A stretch of DNA of 32,496 nt from a bacterium (GTDB lineage Bacteria > Patescibacteriota > Minisyncoccia > UBA6257 > JAGOQP01): the NCBI GenBank assembly GCA_021780615.1, contig JAJXYJ010000002.1, forward strand, positions 1-32,496, written 5' to 3'. Under the pieces are notes generated by a model. It ran no database searches. It was not told the DNA's origin and worked only from the letters and a program-made list of their open reading frames with translations. How positions within the stretch are numbered: the stretch's first letter is position 1; each line of letters begins with the position of its first letter. Both the position numbers and the translations under genes were made by a program. Positions 7,093 through 13,964 of the stretch are shown here, in pieces.

Positions 7093-7518
7093 ATGGCAAA
7101 GAAAATAAAAATAGTTATTAAATTACAGTTGGAAGCAGGAAAGGCAAATCCGGCCCCTCCGGTGGGAACCGCATTAGGGCCGCAGGGCATTAACATTGGC
7201 CAGTTTTGTCAGCAATTCAATGAGGCGACCAAAGACATGGTAGGAAACATCGTGCCGGCGGAAATCACTATTTTTGATGATCGCACGTTTGAATTTAAGC
7301 TCAAAACATCGCCTGCATCAGATATGTTGCGCAAGGCGGCAGGTGTGGAAAAGGGAGCAGGCAATCCGTTGAAAAACAAGGTAGGCAAGGTGACCAAGGC
7401 ACAGATCAGGGAAATTGCCGAAAAGAAAATGCCGGACTTGAATGCTGTGGATATTGAGGGAGCAATGAAAATTATCGAAGGCACCGCTCGCAGTATGGGA
7501 ATAGAAGTGACGGAATAA
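7093..7518 (+). CDS. rplK: 50S ribosomal protein L11
   Basis: The 141-aa product is full-length L11. The N-terminal domain carries [20 protein letters not shown] and the GxxGxN-type loop [15 protein letters not shown], which binds the GTPase-associated centre and thiostrepton-type drugs. The C-terminal domain binds 23S rRNA ([18 protein letters not shown]). The normal partner rplA (L1) does not follow; instead come a terminator and a minus-strand gene. The stop codon is inside a small hairpin, GACGGAAT/ATTCCGTC (7509-7528). Confidence 0.97.
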   Translation: MAKKIKIVIKLQLEAGKANPAPPVGTALGPQGINIGQFCQQFNEATKDMVGNIVPAEITIFDDRTFEFKLKTSPASDMLRKAAGVEKGAGNPLKNKVGKVTKAQIREIAEKKMPDLNAVDIEGAMKIIEGTARSMGIEVTE

Positions 7519-7525
7519 TAATTCC

Positions 7526-7551
7526 GTCATCCTGAGCTTGTCGAAGGATCT
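7526..7551 (+). repeat. Short dispersed repeat of the TCATCCTGAGC...GAAGGATC type
   Basis: The 26-base GTCATCCTGAGC-TTGTCGAAGGATCT element belongs to a short palindromic family seen in intergenic regions of many unrelated bacteria, as far as I recall. A second member lies on the opposite strand at 13793-13820. Confidence 0.65.
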
Positions 7552-7581
7552 CCTGTGTAATATAAAAGGTTATTATAAAGT

Positions 7582-7604
7582 AAACCCCGCGGAAGCGGGG
7601 TTTT
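7582..7604 (+). terminator. rplK terminator
   Basis: AAACCCCGC-GGAA-GCGGGGTTTT is a perfect stem with a tetraloop and a T-run. Confidence 0.9.
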
Positions 7605-7611
7605 GTGTATA

Positions 7612-7637
7612 AAAGAAAAAACCTCGCTTTCGCGAGG
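7612..7637 (-). terminator. Terminator of the small minus-strand gene
   Basis: On the minus strand, CCTCGC-GAAA-GCGAGG is followed by TTTTTTCTTT. It lies 16 bases after the stop of the 7653-7880 gene. Confidence 0.85.
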
Positions 7638-7652
7638 GGCTCACCCTATCTG

Positions 7653-7880
7653 TTAATGATAGGTGACTATGTCTATCGTATTTTGATTGCTGCTTACTAA
7701 GTATGTCGTTCCAGGCAACAGGTCAAGATTTGTATGAGAAGAAACGATACTGGAAGAATTAATTTTGGGCGTATGAAGGGGATCATGAAATCCTATAATA
7801 ATGTCTCCGTTCTCGAGTTCAAAAATTTTTCCGTCAGAATTCTTTGTCTGAAATTTTTGCGAATCCACTATTTTTATCAT
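7653..7880 (-). CDS. Small orphan protein, 75 aa
   Basis: I do not recognise this protein. The chosen ATG (7878-7880) gives 75 aa beginning MIKIVDSQKFQ and is preceded by AAAGGA eight bases upstream. An upstream in-frame ATG at 7929-7931 would lie at the predicted transcription start and has no ribosome-binding site. The product is polar and beta-prone, with ELENGDIIIGFHD in the middle, no cysteine and no membrane segment. It has a full expression unit of its own: a near-consensus promoter (7920-7948), a Shine-Dalgarno and a terminator (7612-7637). That makes a real gene likely despite its size. It lies alone between rplK and gatB on the opposite strand. Confidence 0.7.
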   Translation of the reverse strand: MIKIVDSQKFQTKNSDGKIFELENGDIIIGFHDPLHTPKINSSSIVSSHTNLDLLPGTTYLVSSNQNTIDIVTYH

Positions 7881-7919
7881 GGTATGGTCCTTTATAATTT
7901 TGTTAAACATCTGGTTGAT

Positions 7920-7948
7920 ATTATATACCATAATACAATGTAAGTCAA
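7920..7948 (-). promoter_or_regulatory. Strong promoter of the small minus-strand gene
   Basis: On the minus strand, TTGACT (7948-7943), a 17-base spacer and TATAAT (7925-7920). The leader would be about 33 nt. Confidence 0.85.
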
Positions 7949-7994
7949 GTACTGAGGGTGTGAAACAAAGCCTATTATATGCTACATTTTAATT

Positions 7995-9461
7995 ATGAAA
8001 TTTACCCCTACCATCGGATTAGAAATACACGCCGAACTGTTAACGAAGACAAAGATGTTTTGTGATTGTTTAAATGACGAAACAGAACTGACACCCAATA
8101 AAAATATCTGCCCTGTTTGTGCAGGTCATCCGGGAACATTGCCGGTACCCAATAAGCAGGCAGTTGATTTTGTCATCAAGACCGGCCTTGCACTCAATTG
8201 CATGATTAATCACCGATCGAAGTTTGATCGCAAAAATTATTTTTATCCCGACCTTCCCAAGGCGTATCAAATCAGCCAATACGATCAGCCGCTGTGCAAG
8301 GATGGGTTTTTAGTGCTTCCGGAAAGCGGCAAAAAAATTCGCATCACGCGCATTCATTTGGAAGAGGATACTGCCCGGATTGTTCACGAAGGTCCCTCGA
8401 TAAATTCAGGACAATCAGCGTCGCTGATTGATTTTAATCGTGCAGGCGTACCGCTTATGGAATTAGTGACTGAGCCGGACTTTCATAGTGCTGAGGATGT
8501 GGTAGCGTTTGCAAAGGAATTCCAAAAGGTTTTACGGTATGTGAGTGTGTCTGATGGAGATATGGAAAAGGGACATTTGCGGCTGGAGGCAAACATTTCT
8601 ATTGCCCCAGAGGGGAGTCAAACATTGGGAACAAAGGTTGAGGTTAAAAACCTTAATTCATTTCGTGCGGTGGGTGGTGCGGTTGAATATGAAATCAAGA
8701 GACACACACAGCTATGGAATGAAGGTAGACAGAATGAGATTATCCAAGAGACTCGCGGATGGAACGATGCGAAAGGGGAAACATATACACAGCGATCCAA
8801 AGAGGAAGCGCATGATTATCGGTATTTTCCCGAGCCTGACATTCCGCCTATGGAGTTTTTGGATGCTGATATCAAGGCGATAACAGAGACGATTGTGGAA
8901 CTTCCCTCTGCGCGGCGAGAACGGCTTTCATCGGAATACAATCTCTCCGCACAGCAAGTTGCATTGTTGGTACAAGATTCCGTGTTGTGCAGTTTTTATG
9001 AAGAGGCGGTATCGGAGGCGCGCGCAGATGTGCCTGATATTTCTCCCGAACTTATATTCAGCTATTTGTCGTCTGATGTGAAAGGAATTGAGTCCGATGT
9101 GGGTATTATTCTTGCCGAATCAAAATTGACGCCGGCATTTTTGGCGGATATTGCAGTGCTGGTACATGGTAATACCATATCAAGCCGCGTGGCAAAAGAT
9201 ATGTTGAAACGGGTATATCAAAGCGGAGAAAACCCAAATAATATTGTGAAGCAAGAAGGGTTAGTGCAGGTGTCCGATGAAAGTGCGTTGATGGCGATTA
9301 TTCAAAACATTATTACGTCACATGCCGACGTAGTGGCGCAATACAAGGCGGGTAAGCAAAACGCCCTGCAGTTTCTCATTGGTAAGGCTATGGCTCAAAC
9401 CAAGGGCGCCGCAAATCCATCAGTGTTGAGGGAGCTTTTTGAGAAGGAGTTGATGAGGTAA
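7995..9461 (+). CDS. gatB: Aspartyl/glutamyl-tRNA amidotransferase subunit B
   Basis: The 488-aa product is GatB of the GatCAB enzyme, which turns Glu-tRNA(Gln) or Asp-tRNA(Asn) into Gln-tRNA(Gln) or Asn-tRNA(Asn). The N-terminal GLEIHAEL and the kinase-like core (CPVCAGHPGTLP, DRKNYFYPDLPKAYQISQYD, IHLEEDTAR, DFNRAGVPLMELVTEPD) are all typical. The C-terminal helical and YqeY-like tail domain (about 340-488) binds the tRNA. Length is normal. gatA and gatC are not nearby, so the operon is broken up. A TATTAT at 7973-7978 may be its -10; there is no clear -35 or Shine-Dalgarno. Confidence 0.97.
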   Translation: MKFTPTIGLEIHAELLTKTKMFCDCLNDETELTPNKNICPVCAGHPGTLPVPNKQAVDFVIKTGLALNCMINHRSKFDRKNYFYPDLPKAYQISQYDQPLCKDGFLVLPESGKKIRITRIHLEEDTARIVHEGPSINSGQSASLIDFNRAGVPLMELVTEPDFHSAEDVVAFAKEFQKVLRYVSVSDGDMEKGHLRLEANISIAPEGSQTLGTKVEVKNLNSFRAVGGAVEYEIKRHTQLWNEGRQNEIIQETRGWNDAKGETYTQRSKEEAHDYRYFPEPDIPPMEFLDADIKAITETIVELPSARRERLSSEYNLSAQQVALLVQDSVLCSFYEEAVSEARADVPDISPELIFSYLSSDVKGIESDVGIILAESKLTPAFLADIAVLVHGNTISSRVAKDMLKRVYQSGENPNNIVKQEGLVQVSDESALMAIIQNIITSHADVVAQYKAGKQNALQFLIGKAMAQTKGAANPSVLRELFEKELMR

Positions 9462-9465
9462 GGAT

Positions 9466-9583
9466 GAAAATTCCAAATATCAAGCACCAAATTTCAAACA
9501 ATATCTAAATACCAAAAACCAAATGACCGAAACAGATTTGTTTTGAATTTTGGTGATTCGAATTTATTTGTCATTTGGAATTT
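9466..9583. repeat. Inverted repeat between convergent gatB and miaA, ATTCCAAA-type family
   Basis: The left arm holds words such as AAAATTCCAAATATC, CACCAAATTTC and CCAAATGACC. The right arm answers with GAATTTTGGTGATTCG and GTCATTTGGAATTTTT. It lies between two gene ends facing each other and may act as a bidirectional terminator. Confidence 0.65.
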
Positions 9584-10510
9584 TTATTTTTTCATAAATT
9601 CTCTAACCAGTGTCTCCGCCTTCTTCGCGTCAGCTCTTTCCATCCACACAATTTCTTTATTTCTTTTAAACCATGTCATTTGACGCTTAGCGAATTTATT
9701 AATCTCTGATTCAAGATGTAAAAGCATATCTTGCTTTGATAATGCTCCTTGCAAAAATCGGGCGACATAGCGATACTCAAGTCCCAGATCCTCGAGTCGT
9801 TTCCATGAAACGCCCTGCGTATGCAGGTTAGCAACCTCGCCAATCATGCCTTGTTTCATGCGTTTGATGAGTCGCGCATGAATGCGTGCGGTGAGTGTAT
9901 CGGCATCTGGGTGAATTCCTATAATGAGTGCGTCATAGCATGCTTGTTTGAGGAGTGGGGGAATGGGTTTTTTGGTTGCTTCTATGATTTCCAAGGCGCG
10001 AATGAGCCGGCGACGATTGAAGCGGTCTATGCGCGCGGCGCGGGTTGGGTCTTTTTTTGAAAGAAGTGCGAATAGTTTTTCTGTACTTAGTGTTTCAAGT
10101 CTTTTGCGCAAGGATGCATTTGGTTTTACGGCAGGAAATATATATCCGTATAGTATTGCATCTATGTAGAGGCCAGTGCCTCCACAAAGAATAGGAACGA
10201 TATTTTTCTTTTGTAATTGGGTGATTATTTTTTGTGCCGCCTTTTGATAGCGCGCGACGGTATAGATACGTGACGGGGACGCAACATCAAGCAGATGATG
10301 GGGAACACCCTTCATTTCTTTGGCGGTTATTTTTCCCGCACCAATAGTGAGTCCTCGATATACCTGCCTTGAATCAGCGGAGATAATCTCCGCTTCCGCA
10401 ACACCAAATATTTTTTTGTGGGCATTAATGTGGCGTGCGAGAGCGACCGCAAAATCTGATTTTCCGGTGGCAGTAGGGCCGACAATGGCAATAATCTTTT
10501 TCTGATGCAT
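9584..10510 (-). CDS. miaA: tRNA dimethylallyltransferase
   Basis: The 308-aa product adds a dimethylallyl group to N6 of A37 in tRNAs reading codons that start with U. It shows the P-loop GPTATGKS (11-18), the substrate segment ISADSRQVYRGLTIGAGK, the PHHLLDV motif and CGGTGLYIDAILYG. The tRNA-binding RLIRALEII and the C-terminal FAKRQMTWFKRN are also present. All are hallmarks of MiaA. Length is normal. It faces gatB and stands alone. No Shine-Dalgarno is obvious. Candidate substrates in this window include tRNA-Phe, tRNA-Tyr and tRNA-Trp. Confidence 0.97.
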   Translation of the reverse strand: MHQKKIIAIVGPTATGKSDFAVALARHINAHKKIFGVAEAEIISADSRQVYRGLTIGAGKITAKEMKGVPHHLLDVASPSRIYTVARYQKAAQKIITQLQKKNIVPILCGGTGLYIDAILYGYIFPAVKPNASLRKRLETLSTEKLFALLSKKDPTRAARIDRFNRRRLIRALEIIEATKKPIPPLLKQACYDALIIGIHPDADTLTARIHARLIKRMKQGMIGEVANLHTQGVSWKRLEDLGLEYRYVARFLQGALSKQDMLLHLESEINKFAKRQMTWFKRNKEIVWMERADAKKAETLVREFMKK

Positions 10511-10804
10511 GTATGTATATGGGGAAGGAAATAATGGCGCATCATTGATGCACTATAATGATATATATAGTATATAATATTTTTATATTAATTTAATGTA
10601 GTACATGCATACGTTACATTGATATACGTTACACTAATATGTGACGTTCATATACTGCATTAACATCTTATGATGAACATAATAAATTACAACAAACCTG
10701 CTCCCCTTTCCGTCCCGATCGGGACGGAAAGGGGAGCAGGAGGTGTCCTTTTTTATTTGTATGGTCGTTGATTTATTATGGGAATAAATCTTTTTTGAAT
10801 AAAC
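10511..10804. other. AT-rich intergenic region with a long palindrome
   Basis: About 290 bases between miaA and thrS with no credible reading frame. Positions 10540-10690 are AT-rich with repeated ATATA and TACGTTACA-like words. The only strong element is the palindrome at 10697-10740. Confidence 0.6.
10697..10740. repeat. Perfect 44-bp palindrome
   Basis: The arm CCTGCTCCCCTTTCCGTCCC plus GA is followed at once by its exact reverse complement, giving 22-bp arms with no spacer. It is followed on the plus strand by a short T6 run (about 10749-10754). It lies downstream of thrS (minus strand) and may be a strong terminator or a mobile palindromic unit. Confidence 0.85.
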
Positions 10805-12664
10805 TTAGATAGAGGAGGGAATTATTCTTTTATCAGCAATTTCTTCAAGAAGATTTTTTTCAAAGTGTTCTAGGGAAATGGTTTTTGTTTCTTTCATGTG
10901 TCGTTGCCGGATATTTACAGTACCTGCTTCCATTTCTTTGTCTCCCACTACAAGAATGTAGGGGACTTTTTTGAGTTCCGCTTCGCGGATGCGCTTGCCC
11001 AGTGTTTCGCTGTCTCCTGATAATTCCACGCGCACTCCTTTTTGGTGGAGTGTACCCGCCAATTTTTGCGCGTAAGCCTTATGCCGGTCGGCGATGGGAA
11101 TGATGACTGCCTGTACCGGCGCAAGCCACGCGGGGAACGCGCCTGCGTAGTGCTCAATGAGAAATGCCATAATGCGCTCGAATGCGCCGATGGATGAGCG
11201 GTGAATGACTACGGGTTCTTTTTCTTTGCCGTCCGCATCAATGTAGGTAAGGTGAAATCGTTTCGGCATGACGAAGTCATACTGCACGGTGAATGCCGTT
11301 TCTTCTTGTCCGTTCACTTTCTTCATTTGGATATCAATTTTAGGGCCGTAAAATGCCGCCTCATCCTTTGCTTCAAAGAATGGCGCCTTGATATCTTTGA
11401 GTACTTTGCGCAACACTCCTTCTGCATGTGCCCATGCCTTATCATCTTTGTAGTATTTTTTAGTATCAGCGCGGTTGCCCAAAGAAAGCCGATAGCGGTA
11501 GTCGACACCCTTTTTGAGTCCGAATATATTGTTGGCGTAATCAATGAGATCCAATACATCCTTTATTTCTTGTTCTGCTTGGTCTTTGGCGCAGATAATG
11601 TGGGCATCAGCAAGGCAGAACATGCGTACGCGCGTGAGTCCCGAAAGCTCGCCACTTTTTTCATAGCGGAACTGCGGAGAGATTTCCGCGTAGCGCACCG
11701 GCAATTCTTTGTAGCTGTGCGGGCGGGAGTTGTAGAGCGTAAAATGGTGCGGACATGTCATGGGGCGCAAGATAAGTTCTTCATCATCTACTTTCATAAC
11801 CGGATACATGGTGTCTTTATAGTAGGGATAATGTCCCGATTGTTTGTAAAGATCCACTTTGGCAAGCGGGGGAGTGACCACATGCTGATAGCCGCGTTTA
11901 GTTTCTTCTTCCAACACGAATTTTTCCAACTCCTTTCGTATTACAGTGCCTTTGGGAGTCAGAAGCGGCAACCCTTTGCCCACGATATCCGAAAATACAA
12001 ACAGGTCCAGTTCTTTGCCCAGCTTGCGATGGTCCCGCCTTTCAGCTTCTTCCTGTTGAGTGATGTATGCATCAAGCGTCTTTTGGTCCGCAAATGCGAC
12101 GCCATAGATACGGGTAAGCATCTTGTTTTTTTCGCTGCCTTTCCAATATGCCCCTGCAATGCTCATGAGTTTGAATCCTTCGGGGGGTATCTCTTTGGTG
12201 TTTTTGATATGGGGACCGGAACACAAATCAACGAATATGATTTTCTTTTCGCGGGGAGAAATTTTAAGCGATGTTTCGTAGATGCTTAATGGCGCTTTTT
12301 TCTTGTGCAGTTCCTCAATAAGTTCAAGCTTGTAAGGAGCATCTTTAAACATCTTTTTTGCCTGCACATACGTAACCGGTTTTTTTTCAAACGCAAGATG
12401 TTGTTTGACGAGTTCCCGCATCCTTTTTTCCAGCTGTGGCAAATCAGCATCGCTTAATCCGCGTGTATCAGCTTGTCCGCGTTTTTCAGCGTTCCGTCCG
12501 TGTACGTCCGCGCTTAGGTCAAAATCATAGTAAAACCCATTCTCAATAACCGGTCCGATGCCCAGTTTTGCCTTGGGATATGTTTCCAGTACGGCGGTTG
12601 CCAGCAGGTGGGAAAGTGAGTGCCTGACCTTGAATAGAGATTTATCTTCTTTTATGTCCTTCAT
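10805..12664 (-). CDS. thrS: Threonyl-tRNA synthetase lacking the TGS domain
   Basis: The 619-aa product charges tRNA-Thr. It starts directly at the N2 editing domain: RHSLSHLLA (about 14-22) and DLCSGPH keep the His, Asp, Cys and His residues that clear mischarged serine. The N-terminal TGS domain present in E. coli ThrRS is missing. A 20-residue charged insert follows NGFYYDFDLSAD. The class II core has the zinc ligands in MTCPHH, CLADAHIIC and VIHRSSIG, plus motifs 2 and 3. The anticodon-binding domain fills the last 100 residues. A minus-strand TATAAT ends five bases before the ATG, which suggests a leaderless mRNA. Two tRNA-Thr genes lie about 16 kb away in this window. Confidence 0.97.
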   Translation of the reverse strand: MKDIKEDKSLFKVRHSLSHLLATAVLETYPKAKLGIGPVIENGFYYDFDLSADVHGRNAEKRGQADTRGLSDADLPQLEKRMRELVKQHLAFEKKPVTYVQAKKMFKDAPYKLELIEELHKKKAPLSIYETSLKISPREKKIIFVDLCSGPHIKNTKEIPPEGFKLMSIAGAYWKGSEKNKMLTRIYGVAFADQKTLDAYITQQEEAERRDHRKLGKELDLFVFSDIVGKGLPLLTPKGTVIRKELEKFVLEEETKRGYQHVVTPPLAKVDLYKQSGHYPYYKDTMYPVMKVDDEELILRPMTCPHHFTLYNSRPHSYKELPVRYAEISPQFRYEKSGELSGLTRVRMFCLADAHIICAKDQAEQEIKDVLDLIDYANNIFGLKKGVDYRYRLSLGNRADTKKYYKDDKAWAHAEGVLRKVLKDIKAPFFEAKDEAAFYGPKIDIQMKKVNGQEETAFTVQYDFVMPKRFHLTYIDADGKEKEPVVIHRSSIGAFERIMAFLIEHYAGAFPAWLAPVQAVIIPIADRHKAYAQKLAGTLHQKGVRVELSGDSETLGKRIREAELKKVPYILVVGDKEMEAGTVNIRQRHMKETKTISLEHFEKNLLEEIADKRIIPSSI

Positions 12665-12669
12665 ATGCG

Positions 12670-12675
12670 ATTATA
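12670..12675 (-). promoter_or_regulatory. -10 box directly upstream of the thrS ATG
   Basis: Minus-strand TATAAT is separated from the ATG by five bases. The -35 region (CAAAAC at 17-base spacing) is poor. Confidence 0.45.
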
Positions 12676-12712
12676 GTAGCAGACCTGTGGCTGTTTTGCA
12701 TAGGGAAACATA

Positions 12713-12741
12713 TTGACAATATTTGCATATGAATGTATTAT
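12713..12741 (+). promoter_or_regulatory. Strong promoter of the 12826-13617 gene
   Basis: TTGACA (12713-12718), 17 bases, TATTAT (12736-12741). The leader is about 77 nt and ends with AAGGAG eight bases before the ATG. Confidence 0.85.
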
Positions 12742-12825
12742 ATAAACGCAACGTGATAACGTATGTTCTATCATGTGTTGCACCTTAAAAAATATTTTAT
12801 ACAACAATTATAAGGAGAATAGACC

Positions 12826-13617
12826 ATGGGAGAACATGGAACGGCCCCCGTTAAAAAAGCGACCATGCAGCAAGTCTTGGATTTGCAGCATGAGTTTGGA
12901 AGGGTATTTCAAAATATACCTTTTGATACTGCGAAGAGGATATTGGGCAACAAAACTCAAATCCGCAGATTAATTGCCGAAATTTGCAAAAAAATCGACA
13001 TTCCTACTCAATCAGAAAACATTCTTGCTCAAATTCCGCTTCTTGAGAAATATTATCAGAAAGTATACGGAATAAAGCTGGATCTGTTTGAGATTGCATT
13101 TCCTGACAATCCTCAATTCCCTGTAATCATGGTTGATGATCTTTCTCAAGACGAAGACCAGATTATGGATTGCATCAGAATTTTTTTTAATAAATCTGTT
13201 TTTAATAAATCTGATGGTTCGGTGAACTTGTACGAATATATGAATCCAGTTGCTCTGCACATTAATCGCGAAGCGGAAAATAAGCAGGTTCGCCAATTAC
13301 AATCCGGTTTAGTCGTATTTGCGCATACCGGGCAGAATGAGCCGGACAGCAACCACCGTGAAAAATCTTATAATGTCGCGACAGCAGAAGGTATGCAGTT
13401 CATGAAATTCCGCGAGTATCTCCGCGCTACCGGCTTCCATAAATATACCAAGGAGTATTTTATGGATAAAAAGGGCTGGACACGGACATCATCTTTATGG
13501 GCCAATAGCTATCTGGTGGTCGGCGATTGGGGCGGCGGTGCGGCGGGGCTGTGCGCGCGCGGCGGCGATGTGGACGACGCCAGTCCGGATGGCGGTCCTC
13601 GTGAGTTGTTTCAGTGA
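12826..13617 (+). CDS. Unknown protein with a C-type-lectin-like, possibly diversified C-terminus
   Basis: I do not recognise the 263-aa protein. The N-terminal two thirds are soluble and alpha/beta, with MQQVLDLQHEFGRVF and GNKTQIRRLIAEICKKI, and have no signal peptide. The last 50 residues change character: LWANSYLVVGDWGGGAAGL is followed by a Gly/Asp-rich stretch and RELFQ. This spacing recalls the end of FGE-sulfatase/C-type-lectin folds (GGSWNN...AGL...NNA...GFR) used as targets by diversity-generating retroelements. Bases 13521-13600 are 63/80 G+C with only six A, whereas 13021-13100 is 27/80 G+C. Loss of A is what adenine-directed mutagenesis would leave. No reverse transcriptase or template repeat is in the window. 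A strong promoter, a Shine-Dalgarno and a terminator make it a one-gene unit. Confidence 0.7.
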   Translation: MGEHGTAPVKKATMQQVLDLQHEFGRVFQNIPFDTAKRILGNKTQIRRLIAEICKKIDIPTQSENILAQIPLLEKYYQKVYGIKLDLFEIAFPDNPQFPVIMVDDLSQDEDQIMDCIRIFFNKSVFNKSDGSVNLYEYMNPVALHINREAENKQVRQLQSGLVVFAHTGQNEPDSNHREKSYNVATAEGMQFMKFREYLRATGFHKYTKEYFMDKKGWTRTSSLWANSYLVVGDWGGGAAGLCARGGDVDDASPDGGPRELFQ

Positions 13618-13620
13618 TTT

Positions 13621-13666
13621 CCCCTCAACCTTTCAGACATTCTGTTCTGGGGTTGGGGGATTTTTA
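13621..13666 (+). terminator. Terminator of the 12826-13617 gene
   Basis: CCCCTCAACC pairs with GGTTGGGGG around a loop of about 20 bases and is followed by ATTTTTATT. Confidence 0.7.
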
Positions 13667-13689
13667 TTGCAATAAGCAGTGAGGAAAGA

Positions 13690-13964
13690 GGGGGAGAGTA
13701 ACTGGTAATCAGTGATTGGTAACTAGAATTAAATTTTTAAATATTAATCAGCCGGCTGGCGGATTAATATTTAAAAACTGCCATATATCATTGAGATTCT
13801 TCACTTCGCTCAGAATGACATAATCCATTTCTTGTGTTTAGACATTCCTGCTGACAGGCATAAAGATGTAAGATGTATGTATAAAATTCAAAAATTAAAA
13901 ATTTTTCGTCAGCTGGAGGATTAAATTTCCTAATTACCAGTTACCGTTTGCCGATTACTATTCT
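13690..13964. repeat. Nested inverted repeats between two convergent genes
   Basis: The outer arms are GAGTAACTGGTAATC (about 13695) and its near-complement ATTACCAGTTACCG with CGATTACTATTC (13934-13963). Inside lies a perfect 16-bp repeat, TTTTTAAATATTAATC (13734-13749) with 13762-13777, around GC-rich AGCCGGCTGGCG. The TCATTCTGAGCG element (13793-13820) and AAAATTCAAAAATTAAAAA-type words (about 13881) follow. No gene is seen in this 345-base gap. Confidence 0.65.
13793..13820 (-). repeat. Short dispersed repeat of the TCATTCTGAGCGAAG type
   Basis: The minus strand reads TGTCATTCTGAGCG-AAGTGAAGAATCTC. It is the same family as 7526-7551, in the opposite orientation. Confidence 0.65.

Noticed and set aside
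11201-12289. A 362-codon plus-strand frame
   Set aside because: It is antisense to thrS, which is certain from its motifs; the frame is rich in Phe and His, as expected of a shadow.
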